From: Prauserella_A sp040635515
GTDB taxonomy: Bacteria > Actinomycetota > Actinomycetes > Mycobacteriales > Pseudonocardiaceae
Length of the DNA: 64,000 nt
NCBI GenBank assembly: GCA_040635515.1
Contig: JBEYHY010000003.1
Span: 248,001-312,000, forward strand
Direction of reading: 5' to 3'
A program made the position numbers and the translations under genes. How positions within the stretch are numbered: the stretch's first letter is position 1; every line of letters begins with the position of its first letter. The notes beneath the pieces are model-generated. The model did not search any database. It was given only the letters and a program-made list of their open reading frames with translations, and was not told the origin of the DNA. Positions 37,001 through 45,286 of this stretch are shown one piece after another.

Positions 37001-37208
37001 CGCCGTTGACCGGCCACACGATCTTCGCGGTGTCCTGAACGACCGGTAGAAAGGGAAAAGCGAGCGCGCAGGCGGCCGCGACAAGGCCGAGCACGACAGC
37101 GAGGCGCCGCCAGAATCGGTTGCGCTTGGCGGTGCTCGCAGGGGTGCCGGCGGAGGAATTCGATTCCCCGTCGGGGTTTTGTGCTCGGACTGAGGTGGCG
37201 GGCCGCAT
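34029..37208 (-). CDS. Emb-family arabinosyltransferase (EmbC/EmbA/EmbB-like)
   Basis: 1059 aa from ATG at 37208. There is a basic N-terminus and first membrane segment (RRLAVVLGLVAAACALAFPF), then a periplasmic N-terminal carbohydrate-binding region. The GT-C catalytic region follows, with the conserved Asp pair near WVFIGPVTSDDGYILSMARV, then many membrane helices. A soluble C-terminal carbohydrate-binding domain includes LFGKNCGLGDYVMVERDPVS and ends Pro/Gln-rich. Emb enzymes transfer arabinofuranose from decaprenyl-phosphoarabinose to arabinogalactan or lipoarabinomannan. Only one copy is in the window, so the A/B/C type cannot be set. It sits between cobIJ and cobK, on the cobK strand 52 bp downstream of it. 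Confidence 0.93.
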   Translation of the reverse strand: MRPATSVRAQNPDGESNSSAGTPASTAKRNRFWRRLAVVLGLVAAACALAFPFLPVVQDTAKIVWPVNGDTTQVNAPLTGYWAQDLQVHIPCETVRSLDARTQGEATLFSTVPSARTENGAGMQLRVNDGLLTANNRGQQVARQPLPAEGCDVHFSSDGGKTALTVGGNDVYQESGDVRPRVLGIYTAITGQDSASGLSAEITPDTRYQSSATGLKITVGIAGVLAIIGCLVAVNRLDAGVARRAPRWAPVGWWRLTGRDIAVIVALGAWVFIGPVTSDDGYILSMARVTEDAGFLANYHRWFGVAEAPFGWFYHVYQAMAHVSVVAPWIRLPSFLLGVISWFLITREVMPRLGKEVRRSRAAGWAAATVFLVWWMPYNNGVRPEPVAAVGSLLAICAVERALVTRRLLPVCLGLLAAAFTLAATPTGLIAVAPFIVAGRPLFQLFRQRAKEGWSHVFAPILASGVVVLFAIFFDQTYATVSEATRLRNEVGPSLSWFQELLRYQQLFSSTVDGSASRRFPVLLLLLCVGACVVVLLRRGRIPGAALGPSRRLIGTVALFFLLMALTPTKWTHHFGAFAAVGAAMAALTALATSGSVLRSKRNRAAFVSGLLVVAALAATGPNAYWFVSAIGVPWWNMPPEILGIRLSTLLLFAAAIAAVIAFLENIKAQRPGLPGPLPERRGLALWRGSLAIVVICGLVAITEFGSMAKAIHKQRESYSLGAANIAHLFGKNCGLGDYVMVERDPVSSMLVPLPAAEQRTVADAETPGRPGSLPSRQEGNEPTQVGFHDRPMISGDPIAGPPHGFTPDSVPMWSSYNETANPTGRLRSEWYGLGERPEGGQLVTAVRSPEGKATKVAVQYGEPTPEGIKIVRSAPVLEPGAGTDEWVDVRLNLDEVPANATAARIVAEDNDLTQEGWVAATAPRVPTFTTLTERVGDEPVYMDWPTSFVYPCLNPMKVTDGIAEVPAYHITANELATEGDWADNKAGGPNGILEELANQPEVPSYLKGAPGQIWGTLEEVEPYTEGNAPTVVRGQEVRPGWWSPGPGPQQPDGSQPTR

Positions 37209-37260
37209 CGAGGGCCACGCTAGCGGGCTACGTGGAGAGAGCGCGCGTGGGGCTGGGTCA

Positions 37261-38037
37261 TCACTCTTTCGAGGAATAGTGCAGGATCCAGTCCAACGCG
37301 GACCTCACATCAGTCACTTCGGACACTGCGGGACGTGCGGGTCTGCGCACCATGACAACGGGCAGGTCGAGCTGTCGTGCCGCGAGAAGTTTGGCTTCCG
37401 TCATGGTGCCGCCACTGTCCTTCGTGACCAGAACATTAATGCGATGTTCACGCAATAGTGCGGTTTCCGCTTCGACCGAATAGGGCCCTCTGCTCAACAG
37501 CACCGTGATGTGCGGTGGTGGTGCGGGAACCGGCGGATCGACGCACCGGGCCAGGAACCATAGCGTGCTCAGGGGTGTGAACGCGCCGAGGCCCTGCCGC
37601 CCACTGGTGAGGAAAACCCGGTCGCCGAGTGAGGGCAGCAGCCGTGCCGCGGAGCCGAGGTCGTCGGCCCAGTGCCACGTGTCGCCGGGGCCCTGCCGCC
37701 AGCCCGGCCTGTGCAACCGCAGCAGCGGGATCCCGGAAAGCCTGCTCGCGGTCGCCGCGGATTCGCTGATCCGTTCCGCGAAGGGATGGGTCGCGTCGAC
37801 GACGGCGGTGATGCCGTGCTCATCCAGCCACGACCGGAGCCCTTGAGGGCCACCGAATCCACCGATGCGTACCTCGCCACGGGGCAGTCGCGGCGAGTTC
37901 ACCCTCCCCGCGAGTGACGAGAGCACCGGAATGTCGCGGTCGGTGAGCGCGGAGGCGAGTTCCCTCGCCTCGGAGGTGCCGCCGAGGATGAGTACCCGAG
38001 GTGCGCCCGCCGACGGGCCGCGTTCCACACTGTCCAC
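37261..38037 (-). CDS. cobK: Precorrin-6A reductase CobK
   Basis: 258 aa from GTG at 38037. Conserved elements: VLILGGTSEARELASAL at the N-terminus, VVDATHPFAERISESAATAS in the middle, and NVLVTKDSGGTMTEAKLLAA near the C-terminus, the family signature around K-D-S-G. It reduces precorrin-6A with NADPH. It is divergent from cbiD with 47 bp between, and emb follows on the same strand. The two corrin steps on either side (cbiD C1-methylation, then CobK reduction) are adjacent in the pathway. Confidence 0.95.
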   Translation of the reverse strand: MDSVERGPSAGAPRVLILGGTSEARELASALTDRDIPVLSSLAGRVNSPRLPRGEVRIGGFGGPQGLRSWLDEHGITAVVDATHPFAERISESAATASRLSGIPLLRLHRPGWRQGPGDTWHWADDLGSAARLLPSLGDRVFLTSGRQGLGAFTPLSTLWFLARCVDPPVPAPPPHITVLLSRGPYSVEAETALLREHRINVLVTKDSGGTMTEAKLLAARQLDLPVVMVRRPARPAVSEVTDVRSALDWILHYSSKE

Positions 38038-38084
38038 GGGTTCCGAGTGTGAACGAGTGGCAGGCGAAACGAAACGAGAGTGCG

Positions 38085-39221
38085 GTGACCACGTCAGGTT
38101 CCGGGGAGCGGGACGGCGCGAGTGCCCTCCGCTACGGGTGGACGACGGGCGCGTGCGCGACGGCGGCGGCGACCGCGGCGTACACGGCCCTGCTGACCGG
38201 CGAGTTCCCCGACCCTGTCGAGGTGCTGCTGCCCAAGGGGCGGCGGCCGTTCTTCGCGCTGGCCACCGAGTCCCTGGAGGCCGGGGCCGCCACCGCCGGG
38301 GTGATCAAGGACGCGGGCGACGATCCCGACGTGACGCACGGCGCGCTCGTGCTCGCGACGGTGCGCGAGGGGAAACCCGGCGAGGGGGTCGTGTTCAAGG
38401 CCGGTGAGGGAGTGGGGACCATCACCCTGCCCGGATTGCCGTTGCCGCCGGGTGAGCCCGCGATCAACCCGGTGCCGCGTGTGCTCATGACCGAGGCGCT
38501 GACCAGGGTCGCGCACGCGGAGGGCCTGCCGGGAACACCGGACGTGAGCGTGGAGATCTCGATCCCGCACGGTGAGGAGATGGCGCGCCACACCTGGAAT
38601 CCCCGCCTCGGGATTCTCGGTGGACTCTCGGTGCTCGGAACGACCGGGGTCGTCGTGCCGTATTCGTGTTCGGCGTGGATCGACAGCATCCGGCGGGGCG
38701 TCGACGTCGCGAGGGCGCTCGGCCATCGGCACGTCGCGGGTGCGGTGGGCAGCACGTCGGAACGCGTTGTCGCCGAGCTGTACGGTCTGCCGGACACGGC
38801 GTTGCTCGACATGGGGGATTTCGCGGGAGCGGTGCTGAAGTACCTGCGCAAGCATCCGGTGCCGAGGCTCACCATCGGCGGCGGGTTCGCGAAGTTGTCG
38901 AAACTGGCGGCCGGGCATCTCGACCTGCATTCGAAGCGTTCCCAGGTCGACCCGGGCCTGCTCGCCGAACTCGCCGAGCGGGAGGGAAAGCCGGAACTCG
39001 TCGCGCCGATCACCTCGGCGAACACCGCGTTGCACGCGCTGGAGCTGGCTTCGGCCGCAGGGTTCCCGCTGGGGGATCTCGTCGCCGAGCGCGCGTTGCG
39101 GACCGCGGAACGGGTTATCGCCGAGGGCAAGCCGGAGACGCCGATCGCCGTCGACATCGTCGCGATCGACAGGGCGGGAACCATCGTCGGCAGGGCCGGG
39201 CCCCGCACCCGAACGCCCTGA
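38085..39221 (+). CDS. cbiD: Cobalt-precorrin-5B (C1)-methyltransferase CbiD
   Basis: 378 aa from GTG at 38085. The family N-terminus is ALRYGWTTGACATAAATAAY, followed by PCINP-like PAINPVPRVLM, the SIPHGEEMARHTWNPRLGIL segment, LGTTGVVVPYSCSAWIDSIR and IGGGFAKLSKLAAGHLDLHS. CbiD belongs to the anaerobic-type pathway, yet the neighbours CobG and CobN are oxygen-route and late-cobalt-route enzymes. It likely replaces CobF for C1 methylation and deacylation. The start is inferred; an upstream GTG near 38049 is also in frame. Confidence 0.92.
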   Translation: MTTSGSGERDGASALRYGWTTGACATAAATAAYTALLTGEFPDPVEVLLPKGRRPFFALATESLEAGAATAGVIKDAGDDPDVTHGALVLATVREGKPGEGVVFKAGEGVGTITLPGLPLPPGEPAINPVPRVLMTEALTRVAHAEGLPGTPDVSVEISIPHGEEMARHTWNPRLGILGGLSVLGTTGVVVPYSCSAWIDSIRRGVDVARALGHRHVAGAVGSTSERVVAELYGLPDTALLDMGDFAGAVLKYLRKHPVPRLTIGGGFAKLSKLAAGHLDLHSKRSQVDPGLLAELAEREGKPELVAPITSANTALHALELASAAGFPLGDLVAERALRTAERVIAEGKPETPIAVDIVAIDRAGTIVGRAGPRTRTP

Positions 39222-39243
39222 AGAGCCCTGAAGGCGCCCGCGG

Positions 39244-39990
39244 TCAGCGCTGTCGCTCGCGGGCCGCGGAGTAGAGGAAGCTGTCGGGAAAGTTCGTCGC
39301 GGCGAGGACCCTGCCGACGAAGATCATGGCCGCCTTGGAGATTCCGGCCTGCCTGGTCATGCCCGCGATGTCGCCGAGTGCGCCACGCAGCATGATCTGC
39401 CCGGGCTGGCTCGCCATCGCGACGACGGCGACCGGGCAGTCGGCGCCGTAGTGCGGGAGGAGCTCCTCGACGACCTGCTCGATCCGGTTGACCGCGAGGT
39501 GCAGCGCGAGAGTGGCGCCGGTGGCCGCGAGCGAGGCGAGATCCTCGCCTGGCGGCATCGCGGTCGAGCGGGCCTGCGCCCTGGTGATGACGAGGCTCTG
39601 TGCGACGGCGGGAACGGTCAGTTCCCTTTTCAGTTCGGCCGCGGCGGCGGCGAAGGCCGGTACGCCTGGCGTGACGTCGTAGGGCACCCCTGCCGCGTCG
39701 AGGCGGCGCATCTGTTCCGCGACGGCACTGTAGATCGAGGGATCGCCGGAGCAGAGTCTCGCGACGTCCATTCCGGACTCGTGCGCGCCGATGAGCTCGG
39801 CGCAGATCTCGTCGAGGGTCAGCTCGGCCGTGTCGAGCAGCTTCGCCCCTTCCGGGCAGTGGGCGAGCAGGTCGCCGGGTGTCAGGCTGCCCGGATAGAG
39901 GCAGACGGAGCACGAGGCGAGCAACCGCATGCCGCGCAGCGTGATCAGGTCGGCGGCGCCGGGGCCCGCGCCGATGAAGTGCACTGTCAT
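39244..39990 (-). CDS. cobM: Precorrin-4 C11-methyltransferase CobM
   Basis: 248 aa from ATG at 39990. It is a tetrapyrrole methylase fold: VHFIGAGPGAADLITLRGMR at the start, VARLCSGDPSIYSAVAEQMR for SAM binding, YDVTPGVPAFAAAAAELKRE and a C-terminal MIFVGRVLAATNFPDSFLYS. It methylates C11 of precorrin-4. The start overlaps the cobL stop by 4 bp (ATGA), so cobL-cobM is one leftward operon. Confidence 0.95.
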   Translation of the reverse strand: MTVHFIGAGPGAADLITLRGMRLLASCSVCLYPGSLTPGDLLAHCPEGAKLLDTAELTLDEICAELIGAHESGMDVARLCSGDPSIYSAVAEQMRRLDAAGVPYDVTPGVPAFAAAAAELKRELTVPAVAQSLVITRAQARSTAMPPGEDLASLAATGATLALHLAVNRIEQVVEELLPHYGADCPVAVVAMASQPGQIMLRGALGDIAGMTRQAGISKAAMIFVGRVLAATNFPDSFLYSAARERQR

Positions 39991-41177
39991 GTGCCGATGC
40001 TCCATTGCGTGATGGTGCGGGCGGGTTTCCAGCCGGTGAGCCCGCCGAGCGGGGCGGCGTGCTCGACCGAGAGCCGGATCAGTTCGCCGCCGAACTCGCC
40101 GTAGGCGGCCAGCAGCGCTTGTTCGGCCTCCAACGTGACGGCGTTGGCGACGAGCCTTCCCGTGCCGCCGAGCGCGGCGTGGCAGCGGGCGAGCAGCCCG
40201 GGCGTGCCGACGCCGCCGCCGACGAAGACCGCGTCGGGGGTGGCGAGCCCGGTCAGTGCTTCCGGTGCCGAGCCGATGACGACTCGCACGTCGGGAACCC
40301 CGAGCCGCCGCGCGTTGCGCCGGATGCGGGCCGCTCGCGTCTCGTCGGCCTCGACGGCGATGGCCCGGTTCGCGGGATGCGCGCGGGCCCATTCGATGGC
40401 GATGCTGCCCGCTCCGGCGCCCACGTCCCACAGCAGTTCGCCAGGAGAGGGGGACAGCCGCGCGAGCGCGCTCGCGCGCACGTCTCGTTTGGTGAGCTGG
40501 CCGTCGTGCTCGAAGGCATCGTCGGGCAGACCGGCGAGCAGCCGCGGCGGGCGGTCTCCCGCGCAGTCGATCGCCACCACGTTCAGCGCGGCGCCCTCGG
40601 GCTCGTCCCAGCCCGCCGCGGTAGCGCTGACGTGCCGTTCGGAGGGGCCGCCGAGTTCTTCGAGCACGGTCAGCGTGCTCGCTCCGAACCCGGTTTCGGT
40701 GAGCAGTTGCGCGATCGTGGCCGGTGTGCTCGCGTCGCCGCTGAGCACCAGTATTTTCCTGCCGTCGCCCGCCGCCGCGAGCACGCGATAGGGGCTGCGG
40801 CCCACGACGCTCACCACGGTGGTGTCCTCCGCTGACCAGCCGAGACGAGCCCTGGCCAATGTGCTGGATGACAACGCGGGAACGATCCGGACGTGTGCGG
40901 CACCGAGCCGGTTCACCAGCGTTGTGCCGATGCCGTGATGCAGCGGGTCTCCGCTGGCGAGAACGACGATCCGCCTGCCTTGGTGCTCGGCGAGAACGGA
41001 GTCGAGTGCCGGAAGGAGTGGGCTCGGCCACATCACCTTCCGGAAAGCCCCGTCCGGCACCAGATCGAGCTGCCTTCGCGCGCCGATGAGCACCTCACAT
41101 GCGGCGATTTCCGCACTGGCGGAAGGGGAAAGGCCGGCCATGCCATCGGCTCCCACACCCACCACGACGATCGTCAC
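39987..41177 (-). CDS. cobL: Precorrin-6Y C5,15-methyltransferase (decarboxylating) CobL
   Basis: 396 aa from GTG at 41177. The CbiE-like methylase domain is N-terminal (IVVVGVGADGMAGLSPSASA, then VVLASGDPLHHGIGTTLVNR) and the CbiT-like methyltransferase/decarboxylase domain is C-terminal (LLWDVGAGAGSIAIEWARAH, then DAVFVGGGVGTPGLLARCHA). Both domains are complete, as in aerobic-type CobL. It starts about 30 bp from the region encoding the cobalamin riboswitch, which runs in the opposite direction, so its own promoter probably overlaps that region. Confidence 0.95.
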   Translation of the reverse strand: MTIVVVGVGADGMAGLSPSASAEIAACEVLIGARRQLDLVPDGAFRKVMWPSPLLPALDSVLAEHQGRRIVVLASGDPLHHGIGTTLVNRLGAAHVRIVPALSSSTLARARLGWSAEDTTVVSVVGRSPYRVLAAAGDGRKILVLSGDASTPATIAQLLTETGFGASTLTVLEELGGPSERHVSATAAGWDEPEGAALNVVAIDCAGDRPPRLLAGLPDDAFEHDGQLTKRDVRASALARLSPSPGELLWDVGAGAGSIAIEWARAHPANRAIAVEADETRAARIRRNARRLGVPDVRVVIGSAPEALTGLATPDAVFVGGGVGTPGLLARCHAALGGTGRLVANAVTLEAEQALLAAYGEFGGELIRLSVEHAAPLGGLTGWKPARTITQWSIGT

Positions 41178-41204
41178 GATGTCGAACCGTAACCCACCAG
41201 TGTG

Positions 41205-41310
41205 CGATGATCGGGCCGCGGTCGTCGTGGAACCCGGTGCGAATCCGGGACGGTCCCGCCACTGTGACCAGCCCGAGGGCTGGAAGTCAGAGCTTCGGCG
41301 CCGCGGTTTC
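41205..41310 (+). ncRNA. Cobalamin (AdoCbl-type) riboswitch
   Basis: The conserved core is clear: GGAACCCGGTGCGAATCCGG at 41229-41248, then GACGGTCCCGCCACTGT at 41249-41265, followed by a hairpin (CCAGCCCGAGGGCTGG) and the B12-box-like AAGTCAGAGC at 41284-41293. The 5' GGGCCGCGG and 3' GGCGCCGCGG can close the outer stem. Downstream, GTGGG (41324-41328) and CCCAC (41337-41341) can pair just before the ribosome-binding site (TGGGAG), a plausible expression platform. It should repress the ChlI/ChlD-cobO-cobB-cobC operon when cobalamin is plentiful. End points are approximate. Confidence 0.92.
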
Positions 41311-41361
41311 GTGCTGACGAGGAGTGGGCGAGGACACCCACCCGCTAGCTTGGGAGTTTCG

Positions 41362-43350
41362 ATGCGACCCTTCCCCTTCACCGCGGTTGTCGGCATGCCG
41401 GATCTGCGGCTGGGGCTCGTGCTCTCCGCGATCTCGCCCTCCATCGGCGGAGTACTGGTGCGGGGCGAGAAGGGCACCGCGAAGTCGACGATGGTCAGGG
41501 CACTCGCCGGTCTTCTCCCCGATGTCGACGTGCTCGCGGGGTGCCGGTTCTCCTGCGATCCGGCCGACCCCGATCCCGGCTGCCCCGACGGCCCGCACGA
41601 GGGCGGCGGTGAGGCACGGACGAGGCGGGCTCGGCTGGTCGAGCTTCCGGTGGGAGCGGCCGAGGACCGCGTCGTCGGCTCGCTCGACCTCGAAAAAGCC
41701 TTGTCCGAGGGCGTGACCGACTACCAGCCGGGACTGCTCGCCGGTGCGCACAGGGGGCTGCTCTACGTCGACGAGGTCAACTTGCTGCACGACCATCTGG
41801 TCGACACACTGCTCGACGCCGCGGCGATGGGGAAGGTCACCGTCGAAAGGGAAGGCGTTTCCGTGTCGCACGCGGCGCGGTTCGTGTTGATCGGCACCAT
41901 GAATCCCGAGGAGGGAGAGCTGCGGCCCCAGTTGCTCGACCGGTTCGGGCTGACCGTGGAGGTCACGGCGAGCAGGGATGCCCGGCAGCGCGCCGAGGTC
42001 GTGCGCAGGCGGCTCGCGTACGAGGCGGATCCCGGCGCGTTCGCGGAGACCTACGCCGGGAGCGAGGCCACGCTGGCCGGTGACATCGCCACCGCACGCG
42101 CGTTGCTGCCTTCCGTGAGCCTGACCGACGGTGCGCTCGTGCGCATCGCCCAGGTGTGCGCCGAGTTCGAGGTCGACGGCATGCGCGCCGACATCGTCAC
42201 CGCCCGTACCGCCATCGCGCATGCCGCGTGGTGCGGAAGGGATACGGTGACCGACGAGGACATCAGGGTCGCGGCCAGGCTGGCGCTGCCGCATCGGAGG
42301 CGGCGCAATCCCTTCGACGCGCCCGGCCTCGACGAGCAGCGCCTCGACGACGCGCTGCGCGACACCGACACCGGGGACACCGAGAACACCGGGAACACTG
42401 GGGATACCGGGAACGCGAGTGGTGACTCCGATCCCGAGCCCGACCCACCGGAGGGTGGCGGCCCGGGTTCCGGTGCGCCGGAGGACAACGGCGACGCTCC
42501 GCCGAACACGGGCGGCAAGAGCGGCCCGGGGGAGCGCACTGTCGCCTCCGGTGACCCTGGCAAGGCGAGGTTGTTCACCGTGCAGGGAACGGGAACCGGC
42601 GCGCACGGCCGCCGTTCGAGGGCGCTGACGCCGTCGGGCCGCACGGTCGGGGTCGCCGCGAAGGGCCGGTCCCCGGCGGGCCCGCATCTGCTCGCCACGG
42701 TGCGCGCCGCAGCGCCGCACCAGCTCGCGCGGGGAAGGCGAGGCAGGGGACTCGTCGTGCGTCCCGGCGACGTCCGGTACGCACTGCGCGAGGGCAAGGA
42801 AGGCAACCTCGTGCTGTTCTGTGTCGACGCGTCCGGCTCGATGGGCGCCAGGTCGCGCATGCGCGAGGTGAAGGCCGCCGTGTTGTCGCTGCTGCTGGAT
42901 GCCTATCAGCGCAGGGACAAGGTCGGCATGGTGACGTTTCGCTCCGAAGCGGCCGAGGTGGCGCTGCCGCCGACGATCAGTGTCGAGGCGGGCGCGGCGA
43001 GGCTCGACGCGTTGCCGACCGGCGGCAGAACCCCGCTCGCCGAAGGCCTGCTGAAGGCGGCCGAGGTCCTGCGCGTCGAGAAACTGAAGGATCCCGCCCG
43101 GCGCCCGCTGCTCGTCGTGGTCACCGACGGAAGGGCGACCTCGGGTGCCCGCTCGGTCGAACGCGCGCACGCGGCGGCGGATCTGCTCGCCGCGACGGGC
43201 GTCGCCTCGGTGGTGCTCGACTGCGAGAGCGGGCGGATGCGTCTCGGCATGGCCGCCGATCTGGCGGTCCGGCTCGGCGCCGAGCACGTCGCCGTCGGCG
43301 AGGTGGCCGCGGACGCGGTCACCCGTGAGGTGAAAGCGAGGGCAGCCTGA
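41362..43350 (+). CDS. Putative cobaltochelatase: fused Mg-chelatase-type I (AAA+) and D (VWA) subunits
   Basis: 662 aa from ATG at 41362. The AAA+ domain is N-terminal with Walker A GEKGTAKST (residues 35-43), Walker B LLYVDEVNLLHDHLVD and VLIGTMNPEEGELRPQLLDR. A Pro/Gly/Asp/Thr-rich acidic linker follows near residues 330-400 (NTGNTGDTGNASGDSDPEPD). The C-terminal VWA domain has the MIDAS motif LFCVDASGSMGARSRM. The fusion would supply the ATPase and integrin-like subunits to CobN, replacing CobS/CobT of Pseudomonas denitrificans. It is the first gene after the riboswitch and overlaps cobO by 1 bp (TGATG). Confidence 0.92.
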   Translation: MRPFPFTAVVGMPDLRLGLVLSAISPSIGGVLVRGEKGTAKSTMVRALAGLLPDVDVLAGCRFSCDPADPDPGCPDGPHEGGGEARTRRARLVELPVGAAEDRVVGSLDLEKALSEGVTDYQPGLLAGAHRGLLYVDEVNLLHDHLVDTLLDAAAMGKVTVEREGVSVSHAARFVLIGTMNPEEGELRPQLLDRFGLTVEVTASRDARQRAEVVRRRLAYEADPGAFAETYAGSEATLAGDIATARALLPSVSLTDGALVRIAQVCAEFEVDGMRADIVTARTAIAHAAWCGRDTVTDEDIRVAARLALPHRRRRNPFDAPGLDEQRLDDALRDTDTGDTENTGNTGDTGNASGDSDPEPDPPEGGGPGSGAPEDNGDAPPNTGGKSGPGERTVASGDPGKARLFTVQGTGTGAHGRRSRALTPSGRTVGVAAKGRSPAGPHLLATVRAAAPHQLARGRRGRGLVVRPGDVRYALREGKEGNLVLFCVDASGSMGARSRMREVKAAVLSLLLDAYQRRDKVGMVTFRSEAAEVALPPTISVEAGAARLDALPTGGRTPLAEGLLKAAEVLRVEKLKDPARRPLLVVVTDGRATSGARSVERAHAAADLLAATGVASVVLDCESGRMRLGMAADLAVRLGAEHVAVGEVAADAVTREVKARAA

Positions 43351-43952
43351 TGCCGCAGGGCAAACCGGACGTCGTTCCCGACGACGGGCTGACGACAAGG
43401 CAGCGGCGCAACCGCCCGATCCTCGCCGTGCACACCGGGTCGATGAAGGGCAAGTCGACCGCGGCGTTCGGCATGGCGCTGCGCGCGTGGAACCAGGGCT
43501 GGTCGATCGGGGTGTTCCAGTTCGTCAAGTCGGCGAAATGGCGGGTCGGCGAAGAGGCCGCGTTCCGCGCGCTCGGCGAGAGCGGCGCCGGCGGGCCCGT
43601 CGAGTGGCACAAGATGGGCGAGGGCTGGAGCTGGTCGCGCAAGCGGGGAACCGAGGAAGACCACGCAGCCAACGCGCGTGAGGGCTGGGCGGAGATCTCG
43701 CGCAGGCTCGCCGAGCAGCGGCACGACTTCTACGTGCTCGACGAGTTCACCTACCCGCTGCACTGGGGCTGGCTCGACGTGTCCGAGGTGGTGCGCACGT
43801 TGCGCGACCGCCCTGGCAGGCAGCACGTCGTGATCACCGGAAGGTACGCGCCGGAGGAATTGCTTGAGGCCGCCGATCTCGTCGCGGAGCTGACCAAGGT
43901 CAAGCACCCCATGGACGCGGGGCAAAAGGGCCAGCGGGGCATCGAGTGGTAG
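43350..43952 (+). CDS. cobO: Cob(I)yrinic acid a,c-diamide adenosyltransferase CobO
   Basis: 200 aa from ATG at 43350. It is the BtuR/CobA type: the P-loop-like VHTGSMKGKSTAAFGMALRA, then GWSIGVFQFVKSAKWRVGEE and the VLDEFTYPLHWGWLDVSEVV segment, then VVITGRYAPEELLEAADLVA. It transfers the 5'-deoxyadenosyl group from ATP to Co(I) corrinoid. It is coupled to the chelatase gene upstream and cobB downstream. Confidence 0.95.
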   Translation: MPQGKPDVVPDDGLTTRQRRNRPILAVHTGSMKGKSTAAFGMALRAWNQGWSIGVFQFVKSAKWRVGEEAAFRALGESGAGGPVEWHKMGEGWSWSRKRGTEEDHAANAREGWAEISRRLAEQRHDFYVLDEFTYPLHWGWLDVSEVVRTLRDRPGRQHVVITGRYAPEELLEAADLVAELTKVKHPMDAGQKGQRGIEW

Positions 43953-45286
43953 CGCGGATCGTGGTCGCCGCCCCGGGATCGGGGCACGGCAAGACCACGG
44001 TCGCCGCCGGGTTGATGGCCGCGCTGAGGGCGCGCGGCGTGCGCGTGTCCGGGCACAAGGTCGGTCCCGACTTCATCGATCCCGGCTACCACGCGCTGGC
44101 CACCGGCCGCCCCCCTCGCAACCTCGATCCGTTCCTGCAGGGCGAGGACAGGGTCGTTCCGCTGATGCTGCACGGCAGTCGGGGCGCGGACATCGCGGTC
44201 GTCGAGGGCGTGATGGGTCTTTTCGACGGCGCGCTCGGCACGGAGGGCTACGCGTCGACGGCACACGTGGCGAGGCTGATCGACGCCCCGGTGCTGCTCG
44301 TGGTCGACGCGAGTGCGGCGAGCCGCAGCGTCGCCGCGACGGTTCTCGGCTTCGCCCACTACGACCCGAGGCTCACGCTCGCGGGCGTGATCCTGAACAA
44401 ACTGGGCTCGCGGCGGCACGAGGACGAGATCAGGGCGGCGCTCGCCCCGACGGGCATCCCGGTGCTCGGCGCGCTGCGGCGTTCCGAGCACATTCACGCG
44501 CCGAGCAGGCACCTCGGTCTCGTCCCTGCCGCCGAACGTGCCGAGCAATCCGGAAAGCTGCTGCCCGGCCTCGCCGAATGGGTGCGGGAAGGGGTCGACC
44601 TCGCCGCTGTCACGAGGGTCGCGGAGACCGCCGCGCCGCTGTCCGGCGCGCCATGGAGCCCCGGGCCGTTCCGGGAAGGACCTCGGCGCACGGTCGCCGC
44701 CGCCGGTGGCGCGGCGTTCACGTTCCGCTACACCGAGACCGCGGAACTGCTCGCCGCGCGCGGCGTCGACCTCGTCGACGTGGACCCGCTGCGGGACGAA
44801 CGGCTGCCGGACGAGTGTGCCGGGGTGTACCTCGGCGGCGGTTTTCCCGAGGCACACGCGGAGGAACTCTCGGGCAACGAGCCGTTGCGCGCCGAGCTGG
44901 CCAGGGCGGTCGCCGCCGGTACGCCGACCGTCGCCGAGTGCGCGGGCCTGCTTTACCTGTGCGGAGAACTCGACGGCCATCCCATGGTCGGCGCGCTTCC
45001 CGCGACCGCGCGGATGCGGAGCAGGGGCGCGCTGGGCTATCGCAAGGCGAGGGCGCCCTCCGGCAACGTCGTCGCCGTCGCGGGACAACGGGTGAGCGGG
45101 CACGAGTTCCACCGGACCGTCGTCGAGCCCGTCCACGGCGGGGACAACGCCGCCTGGGAGTGGGACGGCGCGCTGGAGGGCTACGCGTCGCCGACGATGC
45201 ACGCCTCCTACCTTCACGTGCACTGGGCAGGCCATCCGGAATTGGCCGACCGGTTCGCCGCCGCCGTGCGCGGGGAGCGGCCATGA
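43946..45286 (+). CDS. cobB: Hydrogenobyrinic/cobyrinic acid a,c-diamide synthase CobB
   Basis: 446 aa from GTG at 43946, overlapping cobO by 7 bases. The N-terminal ATP-binding domain has VVAAPGSGHGKTTVAAGLMA and VRVSGHKVGPDFIDPGYHAL. The C-terminal glutaminase-like domain has GVYLGGGFPEAHAEEL, the catalytic Cys in PTVAECAGLLYLCGEL and the His in GQRVSGHEFHRT. It amidates the a and c carboxylates using glutamine. In the oxygen-type route this precedes cobalt insertion by CobN. It overlaps cobC by 4 bp. Confidence 0.95.
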   Translation: MVARIVVAAPGSGHGKTTVAAGLMAALRARGVRVSGHKVGPDFIDPGYHALATGRPPRNLDPFLQGEDRVVPLMLHGSRGADIAVVEGVMGLFDGALGTEGYASTAHVARLIDAPVLLVVDASAASRSVAATVLGFAHYDPRLTLAGVILNKLGSRRHEDEIRAALAPTGIPVLGALRRSEHIHAPSRHLGLVPAAERAEQSGKLLPGLAEWVREGVDLAAVTRVAETAAPLSGAPWSPGPFREGPRRTVAAAGGAAFTFRYTETAELLAARGVDLVDVDPLRDERLPDECAGVYLGGGFPEAHAEELSGNEPLRAELARAVAAGTPTVAECAGLLYLCGELDGHPMVGALPATARMRSRGALGYRKARAPSGNVVAVAGQRVSGHEFHRTVVEPVHGGDNAAWEWDGALEGYASPTMHASYLHVHWAGHPELADRFAAAVRGERP

